A stretch of DNA of 37,525 bases from an uncultured Dorea sp. (GTDB lineage Bacteria; Bacillota; Clostridia; Lachnospirales; Lachnospiraceae): assembly GCA_945870325.1 (NCBI GenBank), contig CAMBRQ010000025.1, forward strand, positions 1 to 37,525. Reading direction: 5' to 3'. A program made the translations under genes and the position numbers. Shown here one piece after another: positions 8,125-16,607 of the stretch. The notes beneath the pieces were generated by a model. The model did no database searches and had not been told where the DNA came from. It worked only from the letters and a program-made list of their open reading frames with translations. The first letter of the stretch is position 1; each line of letters begins with the position of its first letter.

Positions 8125-9315
8125 ATGAAGTATGATTTTGAAACAATGGTATCAAGAAAAAATACGGGCTCTAGCAAGTGGGATGGAATGTATGCATTGA
8201 ATCCAGATGTACCCGATGGAATCGTTCCATTTTCCGTAGCAGATATGGAATTTAAAAATGCACCTCAGATTGCAGAAGGAATTGCAGAATATTTGAAGAA
8301 TTCGATTATGGGATATACATTTGCAACGGATACATATTATGATGCGGTCATTGGCTGGATGAAGCGTCGCCATCAGTGGGATATTAAAAAGGAATGGATT
8401 GTTGAATATCCTGGAGTTGTTCCGGCACTGTATCACATGGTACAGTTGTTTACGCAACCGGATGAGGGTGTTATTCTGTTTACCCCTGTTTACTATCCAT
8501 TCTACAATGCAGTAAGAAAGAGCGGAAGGACTCTGGTTGAGACTCGGCTTATATTAAACGGTAATCGCTATGAGATTGATTTCGAAGATTTTGAGAAAAA
8601 GGCGAAAGAGTCCAAGAATAAGTTATGCTTGTTGTGTAATCCCCATAATCCAGTAGGTCGCGTATGGACAGAGGAAGAACTGGAGCGTATCGGAAAAATA
8701 TGTCTGGAGAATAATATTCTGGTGGTATCGGATGAGATTCATCATGATCTGATAATGCCGGGGTACAAGCATACTATATATGCAAAAGTTTCTGAAAAAA
8801 TAGCACAGAACTGTATCATCTGTACTGCTCCCAGCAAAACATTTAATATGGCAGGCATGATGACTTCCAATCTGATTATACCAAATCCAGAACTTAAGGA
8901 AAAGGTATATGAATATCGTGAGAGCCAGGCAGTATTTTTCTGTAATATGGCTGGCTACAAAGGATGTGAGATTGCTTATAATGATTGTGAGGATTGGTTA
9001 ATTGAACTTTTAGAAGTTCTGGATCGGAATCGTCAATTGGTAGAAGGCTTCATGAAAGAGAAGTTCCCACAGATTACAGTGATTCAGTTGGAAGGAACTT
9101 ATCTACAATGGCTGGACTGCCGCAAATTGGGACTTTCCTACAAGGAGTTGGAAAAGTTCATGATAGAAGAGGCATATATATTCACGGATGAGGGTTATGT
9201 GTTTGGTGAGCCAGGCGAGGGATTTGAGAGAATCAATCTGGCATGTCCTACATGGGTGCTTAAGGAGGCTTTACAGCGTATGGAGCAGGCATGGAAAAAT
9301 AGACAAAATGAGTAA
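8125..9315 (+). CDS. PLP-dependent C-S beta-lyase / aminotransferase (MalY/PatB type)
   Basis: The 396-residue fold-type I PLP enzyme matches MalY/PatB cystathionine beta-lyases: VPFSVADMEF near the N-terminus, LLCNPHNPVGRVW (about 170-182), VVSDEIHHDLI (cofactor-binding Asp) and the Schiff-base lysine in APSKTFNMAGM. The family cleaves the C-S bond of cystathionine or cysteine conjugates, releasing a thiol, pyruvate and ammonia through 2-aminoacrylate; some members are plain aminotransferases. AGGAGGAGAACGATA precedes the ATG. The following ridA gene supports the lyase reading because RidA hydrolyses 2-aminoacrylate. Confidence 0.9.
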   Translation: MKYDFETMVSRKNTGSSKWDGMYALNPDVPDGIVPFSVADMEFKNAPQIAEGIAEYLKNSIMGYTFATDTYYDAVIGWMKRRHQWDIKKEWIVEYPGVVPALYHMVQLFTQPDEGVILFTPVYYPFYNAVRKSGRTLVETRLILNGNRYEIDFEDFEKKAKESKNKLCLLCNPHNPVGRVWTEEELERIGKICLENNILVVSDEIHHDLIMPGYKHTIYAKVSEKIAQNCIICTAPSKTFNMAGMMTSNLIIPNPELKEKVYEYRESQAVFFCNMAGYKGCEIAYNDCEDWLIELLEVLDRNRQLVEGFMKEKFPQITVIQLEGTYLQWLDCRKLGLSYKELEKFMIEEAYIFTDEGYVFGEPGEGFERINLACPTWVLKEALQRMEQAWKNRQNE

Positions 9316-9336
9316 TTGATGAAAAGGAGAAAAATA

Positions 9337-9744
9337 ATGAAAACAAAAACAATTGTAAATACAGATTATGCACCAAAGGCGATTGGACCTTATTCACAGG
9401 GGATTTGCGTAAATGGATTATTTGTAACATCCGGGCAGCTTCCAGTGAATCCGGGAACTGGGAAAATTGAGAGTAATGATATTCGGGAGCAGACTCGTCA
9501 AAGCCTTGAAAATATCAGAGCGATTTTAAAGGAAGGACAGTTGTCATTCGATAATGTGATTAAAACGACAGTATTTCTTGCAGATATTAATGATTTTGCG
9601 GAAATGAATCAGGTTTATGCAGAATATTTCCCGGAGAATTGTCCGGCACGTTCTTGCTTTCAGGTGGCTGCGTTACCAATGGGAGCAAAGGTTGAGATTG
9701 AGGTAATGTGCAGCAGGGGATATCTTGTTTATGAAAATCATTAA
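9337..9744 (+). CDS. ridA: RidA family enamine/imine deaminase
   Basis: From the ATG at 9337, seven bases after AAAAGGAGA, the product is 135 residues; a longer frame from 9316 has no better ribosome binding site and would start inside the spacer. Family motifs are YAPKAIGPYSQG, VTSGQLPVNPGTG, TTVFLADINDFAEMN and the arginine-containing CPARSCFQVAALPMGAKVEIE (the Arg that holds the substrate carboxylate is present). RidA trimers hydrolyse reactive enamines such as 2-aminoacrylate to keto acids. The place right after a PLP beta-lyase fits this role. It is the last gene of the operon and is followed by a terminator. Confidence 0.93.
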   Translation: MKTKTIVNTDYAPKAIGPYSQGICVNGLFVTSGQLPVNPGTGKIESNDIREQTRQSLENIRAILKEGQLSFDNVIKTTVFLADINDFAEMNQVYAEYFPENCPARSCFQVAALPMGAKVEIEVMCSRGYLVYENH

Positions 9745-9775
9745 AAAACATACGAAATAGTGTATATGTTAGATG

Positions 9776-9801
9776 AAGCACCGATCTGATCGGTGCTTTT
9801 T
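9776..9801 (+). terminator. Rho-independent terminator of the OYE-ridA operon
   Basis: AAGCACCGATCTGATCGGTGC is a near-perfect hairpin (AGCACCGAT against ATCGGTGC) followed directly by TTTTT. Confidence 0.9.
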
Positions 9802-9849
9802 AATGGATATGCATTAAAAAATTTGCGATTTTATTATAGATATAGTCGT

Positions 9850-9857
9850 GTTATAAT
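9850..9857 (+). promoter_or_regulatory. Extended -10 promoter element for the AraC-type gene
   Basis: TGTTATAAT gives a consensus -10 (9852-9857) with the upstream TG. The region where a -35 would sit is AT-rich without a clear hexamer. Position fits a leader of roughly 65 nt before the ATG at 9930. Confidence 0.5.
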
Positions 9858-9929
9858 TAAGTTTAAATAGTTTTTTGGATTTTACGATTTAAAATAAATT
9901 ATGAAAAGGTTTATACGGCAGGAAAAAAT

Positions 9930-11126
9930 ATGAATCTTGAATATATATGTAGTCAAATTATAAAAATTACACACAGCAGTATCTGTCATATCCATAAAGA
10001 CGGCAAACCTGGCAAATGTTTCGGCAGTCACGCTGATGAACAGAATCCGGTACTCGCAGATACCGATTTTAGGGAGCAGATTCTCTCTGGAGAACCAAGG
10101 ACATATCCGTATATTTTTTGTGAGTACAGTACCATCTTCTATGCAATCTTCCCTATAGAATCGGGAAAACTGGTGATGGGACCTGTAAGCATAGAAATCC
10201 CCGACAAAGAATTGACGGATTATATGCTTCAGACCCACCATCTCGGTGAAGCAGGATTCCGATTGCCGTATTGTGATATCAAGACATTTGGCGCATGCGT
10301 ATTAATGCTTCATCATTTTTTGACCGGAGAAGAGATGTCCTTAGACGAACTGTGGAGAAAGAATGAACTGCAAGATTATGATGTAGATGAAACGAGGGCA
10401 AGTGTTTCGAATGTTATCTTCCAGCGTCAGGAATATGAATTGCCGCATAACCCATATGACCAGGAGGTGCGGGAATTAGACAGCATCAGGCGCGGTGATG
10501 TGGAGATGCTGAGGCAGAGTCTTAAAGAAACCTATCAGGGAGAAGAAGGACGGTTGTCGAAGGATCAGGTGCGTCAGGCAAAGAATATTGCGATCTGCGT
10601 GATTACATTGGCATCACGAGCGGCGATCGAAGGCGGGATGCTCCCGGAGGAGGCATTCTCTATGGTAGATGGTTATGTTTTACAGATAGAAGAGATGAAT
10701 AGCGTTATTAAGATTAACGCGATGGCACGTCAGGCGGAATATGAATATGCAAAGGCAGTTGCCGGAATCCACAAGAAGAGGCAGAAGAATGAGTTGATTG
10801 AGAGAACAAAGAACTATATCTTCCAGAATCTTCATAATGAGATCGTGATCGGTAATATCGGGTACGAGATCGGGGTGAATTCCAGTTATCTGTCGGATCT
10901 GTTCCATAAGATAGAGGGCATGACGATCCAGCATTACATACGGCGGGAGAAGATACGGATGGCAGAAAATATGCTGCGCTATTCAGAATATGATGTAAAA
11001 GAGATCGCAAATTACCTTTCGTTTTGTTCGCAAAGTTATTTTGGACATATTTTTAAAGAGCAGACGGGCATGAGTCCAATGCAATACAGAAAGAAGTACG
11101 GAAAATACAAAAACAATAGAAAATAA
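9930..11126 (+). CDS. AraC-family transcriptional regulator
   Basis: The 398-residue protein ends in a standard two-HTH AraC domain (about 290-390): NEIVIGNIGYEIGVNSSYLS then VKEIANYLSFCSQSYFGHIF and TGMSPMQYRKKYG. The first 280 residues are a sensor region without a clear cupin motif, containing YIFCEYSTIFYAIFPIESGK. It is found in many Clostridia regulators next to glycosidase genes, and its ligand is unknown. The gene lies directly upstream of and co-directional with the GH42 beta-galactosidase. Two direct repeats immediately after the gene, overlapping the GH42 promoter, are its most likely binding sites. Confidence 0.92.
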   Translation: MNLEYICSQIIKITHSSICHIHKDGKPGKCFGSHADEQNPVLADTDFREQILSGEPRTYPYIFCEYSTIFYAIFPIESGKLVMGPVSIEIPDKELTDYMLQTHHLGEAGFRLPYCDIKTFGACVLMLHHFLTGEEMSLDELWRKNELQDYDVDETRASVSNVIFQRQEYELPHNPYDQEVRELDSIRRGDVEMLRQSLKETYQGEEGRLSKDQVRQAKNIAICVITLASRAAIEGGMLPEEAFSMVDGYVLQIEEMNSVIKINAMARQAEYEYAKAVAGIHKKRQKNELIERTKNYIFQNLHNEIVIGNIGYEIGVNSSYLSDLFHKIEGMTIQHYIRREKIRMAENMLRYSEYDVKEIANYLSFCSQSYFGHIFKEQTGMSPMQYRKKYGKYKNNRK

Positions 11127-11191
11127 CAAAAATAAATGATATTATACCAAAATAAATGATATATTATGCTCGGATTCTTTGGTACTATAAT
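11127..11191 (+). promoter_or_regulatory. GH42 promoter with paired AraC-type direct repeats
   Basis: The 10-mer AATAAATGAT occurs at 11131-11140 and again at 11151-11160, exactly 20 bp apart, within longer matching blocks (caaaataaatgatat). TATAAT follows at 11186-11191. The expected -35 position (about 11163-11168) has no TTGACA and abuts the second repeat. Two same-face direct half-sites next to a weak -35 is the usual layout for activation by an AraC-family protein. Confidence 0.65.
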
Positions 11192-11201
11192 GGCAATGAA
11201 A

Positions 11202-11270
11202 GCCACTGCTTTTGGCTGCCAAAGCATCCGGAAGGAACTGCGAGTGGCGGTCTTAAGTAGGCTGGCAGAT
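11202..11270 (+). repeat. Short dispersed element in the GH42 leader, copy A
   Basis: The core GCCAAAGCATCCGGAAGGAA and what follows it match 22851-22885 with few differences. GCCACTGC (11202-11209) can pair with GCGAGTGGC (11240-11248), so the GH42 leader RNA probably folds here. Because copy B points against its operon, the element is more likely a small dispersed repeat than a gene-specific switch. Confidence 0.5.
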
Positions 11271-11304
11271 GGGTAAAATGTAGAATAAACGGAGGAATAT
11301 AAGC

Positions 11305-13314
11305 ATGAAAGAACTTCTTTTTGGAGCGGCATACTATGATGAGTATATGCCCTATGAGAGATTAGATCAGGATGTTGCGATGATGAAAAAGGCAGGAATC
11401 AATACAGTACGTATTGCAGAGTCTACCTGGAGCACTTGTGAACCACAGGAAGGGGTATTTGATTTCTCCCATGTGGAACGGGTTATGGATGCGATGGAGG
11501 AGGCAGGGATTCATGTAATTATCGGAACCCCTACCTACGCTGTCCCTACCTGGATGGTGAAGTCTCATCCGGATGTGCTGGCAACTACCGTGAAGGGAAG
11601 AGGAATATACGGTGCGCGTCAGATTATGGACATTACCAATCCGGCGTATCTGTTCTATAGTGAGCGGGTGATTCGTGAACTGATGAAACGTACAGCACAT
11701 CGGAAATGCGTGATTGGTTTCCAGCTGGACAATGAGACGAAGTATTATGGAACGGCAGGAAGGAATGTTCAGGAGAGATTCGTAAAATATCTGCGGAAGA
11801 AATTTCACAATGATCTGGATGCCATGAATCATGAATTCGGATTGGATTACTGGAGTAACCGCATCAATGCCTGGGAGGATTTCCCGGATGTGAGAGGAAC
11901 GATCAATGGAAGTCTGGGAGCAGAATTCGAGAAGTTCCAGCGGTCATTGGTTGCAGAGTTCTTAAGCTGGCAGGCTGATATCGTGAATGAGTACCGAAGA
12001 GAGGATCAGTTTATCACGCATAATCTTGATTTTGAATGGCGTGGATACTCTTTTGGTGTGCAGACGGATGTCAACCATTACCATGCGGCGAAGGCGTTGA
12101 CCATTGCCGGTGCGGATATCTATCATCCTACCCAGGATGATCTGACCGGAGCGGAGATTGCCTTTGGCGGTGATATGACGAGATCTTTGAAACAGGATAA
12201 TTATCTGATCCTTGAGACGGAAGCGCAGGGGTATCCGGGATGGACACCTTATAAAGGTCAGCTGCGCTTGCAGGCATACAGCCATATCGCATCCGGTTCG
12301 AACAGTGTGATGTACTGGCACTGGCATTCGATACATAATTCTTTTGAAACTTATTGGAAAGGACTGTTAAGCCATGATTTCCAGGAGAATGATGCATACC
12401 GGGAGGCATGTATCATTGGACGGGAGTTCTCAGAGATCGGAAGCCATCTGGTGAATCTGAAAAAGAAGAATGAGGTGGCAATCCTTGTAAGCAACGAAGC
12501 ATTAACGGCGCTTAAATGGTTTGGAATCGAGGCAACTGCTGCAAGTAACGGCGGCATCGGATATAATGATGTGGTTCGCTGGATCTATGATGCATTGTTC
12601 CGGATGAATGTGGAATGTGACTTTATCTGGCCGGAGTCAGAGAATCTGGAACAATATAAGATGATTGTAGTACCGGCTCTCTATGCGGCTCCGGATGCTT
12701 TGCTTAAGAGATTGAATCAATATGTTCAGAATGGAGGCAATCTGGTTGCTACGTTCAAAAGTGCATTTGCCAATGAGAATGTGAAGGTGAGCCATGAAGT
12801 GCAGCCTCATATTCTGACGAATTGCCTGGGCGTAAGATATCATCAGTTTACCTTCCCGAAAAATGTTGGCCTAACTGGTGAGATTACAGGAGAGAAGGCA
12901 GGAGAAGCGAAGACTTTCATGGAACTGCTAGTGCTGGATGGCGCAGAAGTTCTGGCATCCTATGATCATTATAACTGGAAAGAGTATGCTGCGATTACTA
13001 AGAATCATTATGGCGAGGGAACGGCAGTGTATCTTGGATGCATGACGGATCAGGAGACTCTTGAGAAAGTTCTGAGAAGTGCGCTGCAGGACGCAGGTGT
13101 GGAGCAGATTGAAGAGAGATTCCCTGTCATTGTAAGAAAGGGAAAGAATGATCTTGGAAAGACGGTTAGATTCTATTTCAATTATTCTGCAGAGGAGCAG
13201 ACAACAGAGTATAGGTTCTCTGAAGGAGTAGAATTACTGACAGGAACAGAGATTACGACACAGGATGTGATGCAGATTGCACCTTGGGGGGTAAGCATCA
13301 TAGAGGAAAAATAG
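11305..13314 (+). CDS. Beta-galactosidase, glycoside hydrolase family 42
   Basis: The 669-residue enzyme has the length and order of GH42 beta-galactosidases: a TIM barrel (about 1-385), a trimerisation domain with a glutamine-amidotransferase-like fold (about 390-590) and a small beta domain. The N-terminus FGAAYYDEYMPYERLDQDVA and RIAESTWSTCEPQEGVFDF are family blocks. The acid/base is Glu144 in FQLDNETKYY and the nucleophile should be Glu304 in LILETEAQGYPGW. There is no signal peptide, so it acts in the cytoplasm on beta-galactosides such as galactan oligomers. AACGGAGGAATATAAGC gives a strong ribosome binding site. Its likely partner enzymes are the GH53 galactanase at 27413 and the upstream AraC regulator. 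Confidence 0.95.
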   Translation: MKELLFGAAYYDEYMPYERLDQDVAMMKKAGINTVRIAESTWSTCEPQEGVFDFSHVERVMDAMEEAGIHVIIGTPTYAVPTWMVKSHPDVLATTVKGRGIYGARQIMDITNPAYLFYSERVIRELMKRTAHRKCVIGFQLDNETKYYGTAGRNVQERFVKYLRKKFHNDLDAMNHEFGLDYWSNRINAWEDFPDVRGTINGSLGAEFEKFQRSLVAEFLSWQADIVNEYRREDQFITHNLDFEWRGYSFGVQTDVNHYHAAKALTIAGADIYHPTQDDLTGAEIAFGGDMTRSLKQDNYLILETEAQGYPGWTPYKGQLRLQAYSHIASGSNSVMYWHWHSIHNSFETYWKGLLSHDFQENDAYREACIIGREFSEIGSHLVNLKKKNEVAILVSNEALTALKWFGIEATAASNGGIGYNDVVRWIYDALFRMNVECDFIWPESENLEQYKMIVVPALYAAPDALLKRLNQYVQNGGNLVATFKSAFANENVKVSHEVQPHILTNCLGVRYHQFTFPKNVGLTGEITGEKAGEAKTFMELLVLDGAEVLASYDHYNWKEYAAITKNHYGEGTAVYLGCMTDQETLEKVLRSALQDAGVEQIEERFPVIVRKGKNDLGKTVRFYFNYSAEEQTTEYRFSEGVELLTGTEITTQDVMQIAPWGVSIIEEK

Positions 13315-13386
13315 TTTTAAAGACCTGACATTTGTAGTAGAATGGAAGAAAGAAACCCGTCTACAGATGATAAAGGACTATTATTT

Positions 13387-14079
13387 ATGAAACGAAAGAA
13401 ATCAACTAGAAAAAGATCAATTATAAAAGCGTATCGGAGAAAATGGCGCAGACTGCCGCGGGAAGATCAGGTATTCGTGGTGAAATTCTTAGGTACGGCA
13501 TTCGTACTCCTGATTGTAATCATTGTTCTTCTCAGTTTGCTGATTGCTCACATTGTGAAGAGTGCGGATGCAGGAGAATCGAAAAAAAGTAATAAGGTCA
13601 TAAAGGAAACGTCTGCATCCGCTAAAGATAAGGCTTCATCAGAAGATAAAGTGTCTTCTGACGATGCCTCGCCGGACGGTGATTCGTCAGAAGAAGGCGC
13701 GCCAGCCGAGGATGAAGCAGAGGTGACGGGGGCTTCTTCGCCTGATGCAGAGGTGGAACTTCTTGCAAGGCTGGTGAATGCTGAAGCAGGAGATGTATCA
13801 AGGGAGACGCAGATTGCAGTTGCGTCTGTGATTTTGAACCGGGTGAACAGCGATAAGTTCCCAGATACAATCTCTGAAGTCATCTACCAGTCAGGGCAGT
13901 ATACGACGGTGTCGGGGAGTAAGTTTAATGAGACGCCGAATGACGCATCCATAGAAAGTGCGGCATATGTGTATCAGAACGGGAGCCAGATTCCGGAGAA
14001 TGTGCTGTACCAGTCTTTGACGCCGCTGGGAGGCGGAGTCTGGAAACAGCTGGATGGGAATTATTTTTGTTATGAATAA
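13387..14079 (+). CDS. Membrane-anchored cell-wall hydrolase, SleB/CwlJ (Hydrolase_2) type
   Basis: The start at 13387 is chosen because AAAGGA lies nine bases upstream, whereas the earlier in-frame ATG at 13342 has none; this gives 230 residues. A basic N-terminus (KRKKSTRKRS) is followed by one membrane helix (FLGTAFVLLIVIIVLLSLLI), an Asp/Ser/Glu-rich linker and a C-terminal domain starting LLARLVNAEAGDVSRETQIA and VASVILNRVN, the SleB-like lytic transglycosylase fold with its catalytic Glu in NAEAG. The family cuts peptidoglycan, in spores (SleB, CwlJ) or in vegetative cells. The single helix places the domain outside the membrane. It follows GH42 by 72 bp with no terminator seen. Confidence 0.85.
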   Translation: MKRKKSTRKRSIIKAYRRKWRRLPREDQVFVVKFLGTAFVLLIVIIVLLSLLIAHIVKSADAGESKKSNKVIKETSASAKDKASSEDKVSSDDASPDGDSSEEGAPAEDEAEVTGASSPDAEVELLARLVNAEAGDVSRETQIAVASVILNRVNSDKFPDTISEVIYQSGQYTTVSGSKFNETPNDASIESAAYVYQNGSQIPENVLYQSLTPLGGGVWKQLDGNYFCYE

Positions 14080-14182
14080 GTAGTTTGTTATAATGGCATT
14101 CTGTATTGAGTTGTGGTACAATCATATACTTGAGGTCAGGTATTCTGACGGAATATAGAAGATAGCATAGAAGGTGAGTATC

Positions 14183-15538
14183 GTGACAAGGAATATGACA
14201 GAGGGAAGGCCGTTTCAATTAATTCTTAAGTTTGCAGTTCCTCTTCTGATTGGAAATCTATTACAACAGACTTATAACATTATTGACGCGGCGATTGTGG
14301 GAAGAATACTTGGAACCAAAGCACTGGCAGCAGTTGGAGCGACCAGCAGCGTTCAGTTCCTGGTGCTTGGATTCTGCATTGGTTCATGTACAGGATTCGG
14401 AGTACCGATAGCGAAAAGTTTTGGAGCTGGAAAATTAGAAGACATGCGGGATTATATTTTCAATGCGATGGTGTTGACAGCAGGACTTGCGGTGGTGCTG
14501 ACGGTATCCTGTGGTTTTTTGTGTCCGTGGATTCTACATATTCTCACTGTACCAGGTGAGATCTATAGAGATGCTTATGAATATCAATTGGTGATTTTTT
14601 TAGGACTTCCATTTACATTATTATATAATCTGCTGTCCAGCATCCTCAGATCTGTGGGAGACAGCAGGACACCGTTTATGTTTTTGGCAGTTTCTACGGT
14701 ACTGAATATTGGACTTGATCTGTTTTGTATTGTGGTATTGAGATGGGGATGTGCAGGAGCGGCGATTGCAACCATCACGGCGCAGGCAGTAAGCGGCATC
14801 CTATGTCTGGTATTTATCTGGAAAAAGGTAACGGTTTTAAAGCCATCTGCTTTAAATTGTGCGATGAAGCCGAATGTGGCGAAGAATCTGCTTATGATGG
14901 GAGTGCCTATGGGACTTCAGTTTTCGATTACAGCGATTGGAAGTATGGTGATGCAGTCGGCTAATAATGGGCTTGGAAGCATCTATGTGTCAGGATTCAC
15001 GGCAGGAATGAGGATTAAGCAGTTTGTCATGTGTCCGTTTGATGCAATCGGTTCTGCGGTGTCTGTCTTCTGTGGACAGAACCTCGGTGCAGGAAAGATT
15101 CAGCGAATTCGCAAAGGTATTCGTGAGGGGCTTGTGATTGCGGTTTCCTATGGAATGATTGCGGGACTGGTAATGATCTTTTGTGGCAGAACACTTTCTA
15201 TGCTTTTTGTCGGCAAAGAAGCGGTGGAAGTGCTGGATGCATCTGCGAAGTACCTGCGGTGTATAGGATACTTTTTCTGGAGCCTTGGATTCTTGAATAT
15301 ATGCCGTATGAGTACTCAGGGACTGGGATTTTCGGGAAGAGCGGTTTTCTCCGGTGTGGCGGAGATGTTTGCAAGGAGTATTGTTAGTCTTGGGTTCGTG
15401 GCATATTATGGATATACGGCGATCTGTTTCGCGGATCAGACAGCGTGGGTTGCAGCATGTTGCTATATTGTGCCGATGTGTTATATGTGCGTGAGAAAGA
15501 TTGCGAAGTCTGAGGCAGAGATATGTGCAACTGTATAG
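14183..15538 (+). CDS. MATE family efflux transporter
   Basis: The protein of about 451 residues has the twelve-helix MATE pattern. The N-terminus is RNMTEGRPFQLILKFAVPLL followed by IGNLLQQTYNIIDAAIVGRI, a hallmark of the DinF/NorM-like group. The second half repeats the motif (GLQFSITAIGSMVMQSANN). Such proteins export drugs or metabolites by Na+ or H+ antiport. Three nested starts are possible: GTG at 14174, GTG at 14183 and ATG at 14195. The GTG at 14183 has AAGGTGA five bases upstream and is preferred. It is downstream of the SleB-like gene in the same direction. Confidence 0.93.
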   Translation: MTRNMTEGRPFQLILKFAVPLLIGNLLQQTYNIIDAAIVGRILGTKALAAVGATSSVQFLVLGFCIGSCTGFGVPIAKSFGAGKLEDMRDYIFNAMVLTAGLAVVLTVSCGFLCPWILHILTVPGEIYRDAYEYQLVIFLGLPFTLLYNLLSSILRSVGDSRTPFMFLAVSTVLNIGLDLFCIVVLRWGCAGAAIATITAQAVSGILCLVFIWKKVTVLKPSALNCAMKPNVAKNLLMMGVPMGLQFSITAIGSMVMQSANNGLGSIYVSGFTAGMRIKQFVMCPFDAIGSAVSVFCGQNLGAGKIQRIRKGIREGLVIAVSYGMIAGLVMIFCGRTLSMLFVGKEAVEVLDASAKYLRCIGYFFWSLGFLNICRMSTQGLGFSGRAVFSGVAEMFARSIVSLGFVAYYGYTAICFADQTAWVAACCYIVPMCYMCVRKIAKSEAEICATV

Positions 15539-15567
15539 GCAAAATAACATAACAAATAAAAAACAAA

Positions 15568-15597
15568 TTGACATCTTATAAAACGGTATGTTATACA
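15568..15597 (+). promoter_or_regulatory. Strong promoter with no open reading frame downstream
   Basis: TTGACA at 15568-15573 is followed by a 17-18 bp spacer and TTATAC/TATACA with an upstream TG (15589-15597). No gene begins within reach. The predicted transcript would meet the terminator at 15630-15654 after about 50 nt. Confidence 0.6.
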
Positions 15598-15629
15598 CAT
15601 TGATGGGTAGTTATCCCTAACTTGTGAAG

Positions 15630-15654
15630 GCAGAATGAAAATTTTGCTTTTTTT
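15630..15654 (+). terminator. Rho-independent terminator with GAAA tetraloop
   Basis: GCAGAAT and ATTTTGC pair (one G-U) around a GAAA loop, followed by seven T residues. It can end both MATE read-through and the short transcript from 15568. Confidence 0.85.
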
Positions 15655-15664
15655 AACTATATGA

Positions 15665-15680
15665 GTTAGTACATACTAAC
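15665..15680. promoter_or_regulatory. Palindrome GTTAGTACATACTAAC, MarR/TetR-like operator candidate
   Basis: Seven-base arms GTTAGTA and TACTAAC around CA make a perfect dyad. It resembles the site at 2983-2998. No intact regulator follows; the decayed recombinase starts about 60 bp downstream, so this could be the surviving promoter region of a lost efflux or regulator gene. Confidence 0.4.
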
Positions 15681-15742
15681 GATAAATGGTATGAAATATG
15701 ATTGACCAAAACGAAATTCAAGAAGGTAGGTAATAAGAGAAT

Positions 15743-16297
15743 GCCATCGCAAAGCAGCTGACGAAGGAAAAAATCCCGACTCCGGCTGGAAAGGAGAAGT
15801 GGGGTGCGACAGTTATCTGGAGCATCCTGACCAATGAAAAGTACAAGGGGGATGCCTTTTTGTAGAAATCCTACACGGTGGATTTCCTGACAAAAAAGAC
15901 GAAGGTCAACGAAGGAGAGGTTCCGCAGTATTATGTACAGAACAACCATTCCGCCATCATAAAGCCGGAAGTCTTTGATATGGTCCAGCAGAAAATACGG
16001 GTGTACAAGTGGGTACAGGAACGGGAACAGCTTCAGGAGGAAATGAACGTGGTATCAGAACTGATCCACCAGTGCATCCGGGAGAACACAAGGGTGGCGC
16101 AGGACCAGGGGGAATACCAGAAGAAATACGATGCCCTGGTACGGCGGTATGATACAGCAAAGGATCGGCTTGACGAGGCGGACAGTATCATCAATCAGAA
16201 GCAGGCACGGAAGGCAGAGATTGAATTGTTCCTTTCGGAACTGGATAAGCTGGGGATTTTTTGTGTTTGTGAATGCCGGAGGCAGAATAGTTTGTGA
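15743..16297 (+). pseudogene. Large serine recombinase remnant (C-terminal part)
   Basis: One frame reads AIAKQLTKEKIPTPAGKEKW, GATVIWSILTNEKYKGDAFL, then a TAG at 15863, then KSYTVDFLTKKTKVNEGEVP and NNHSAIIKPEVFDMVQQKI. This is the recombinase domain of large serine integrases and transposases of the TnpX/Tn4451 type. After the QKI motif the zinc-ribbon region is missing and the frame jumps into the C-terminal coiled coil (LDEADSIINQKQARKAEIEL). The N-terminal catalytic resolvase domain is absent. The gene is dead through truncation, an in-frame stop and an internal deletion, and marks an old mobile element at the left edge of the AT-rich patch that follows. Confidence 0.85.
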
Positions 16298-16607
16298 TGG
16301 CAAAGAGAATTATTGGAAGAAGTCCTTTCTATATGCTATACTGGCAATACGAGTAAAGAGACAGATATGTATTTATTTTAAAGGAGACATTTGATGTGTA
16401 ACATATATGGTCAAAAGATGCGGAATTATCCGGTGTGATTTTGAAAACCCTTTCGTGGCTTTACAGTGAAAGCCTCGTAGGTGGACATTCACCCGGTGCT
16501 TGTTATACTGAAAGAGACATAATGGGTAAAGAGTGTATACGTTGGATAGAGGCTGTTTGGAAATAAGATTATTCAAATAACTTGGAAGTTAGTAGGAGGA
16601 ATATTTT
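16298..16607 (+). other. Intergenic remnant with promoter for the DUF5677-like gene
   Basis: No gene is supported. Two extended -10 boxes are seen: TGCTATACT (16334-16342) and TGTTATACT (about 16501-16509). The second has TGGACA at 16482-16487 with a 16-bp spacer and probably drives the gene at 16608. A truncated frame (MCNIYGQKMRNYPV) follows the first, with an AAAGGAG-type site, and looks like the broken start of a lost accessory gene. Confidence 0.45.

Noticed and set aside
13548..13883. 111-codon minus-strand ORF
   Set aside because: It is the antisense of the Ser/Asp/Glu-rich linker of the SleB-like gene, a typical low-complexity shadow.
14990..15598. 202-codon minus-strand ORF
   Set aside because: It runs opposite to the well-supported MATE gene, is rich in His, Arg and Ser, and has no start signal.
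15743..16297. Functional recombinase gene
   Set aside because: The catalytic N-terminal domain is absent, TAG at 15863 interrupts the frame and the zinc-ribbon region is deleted.
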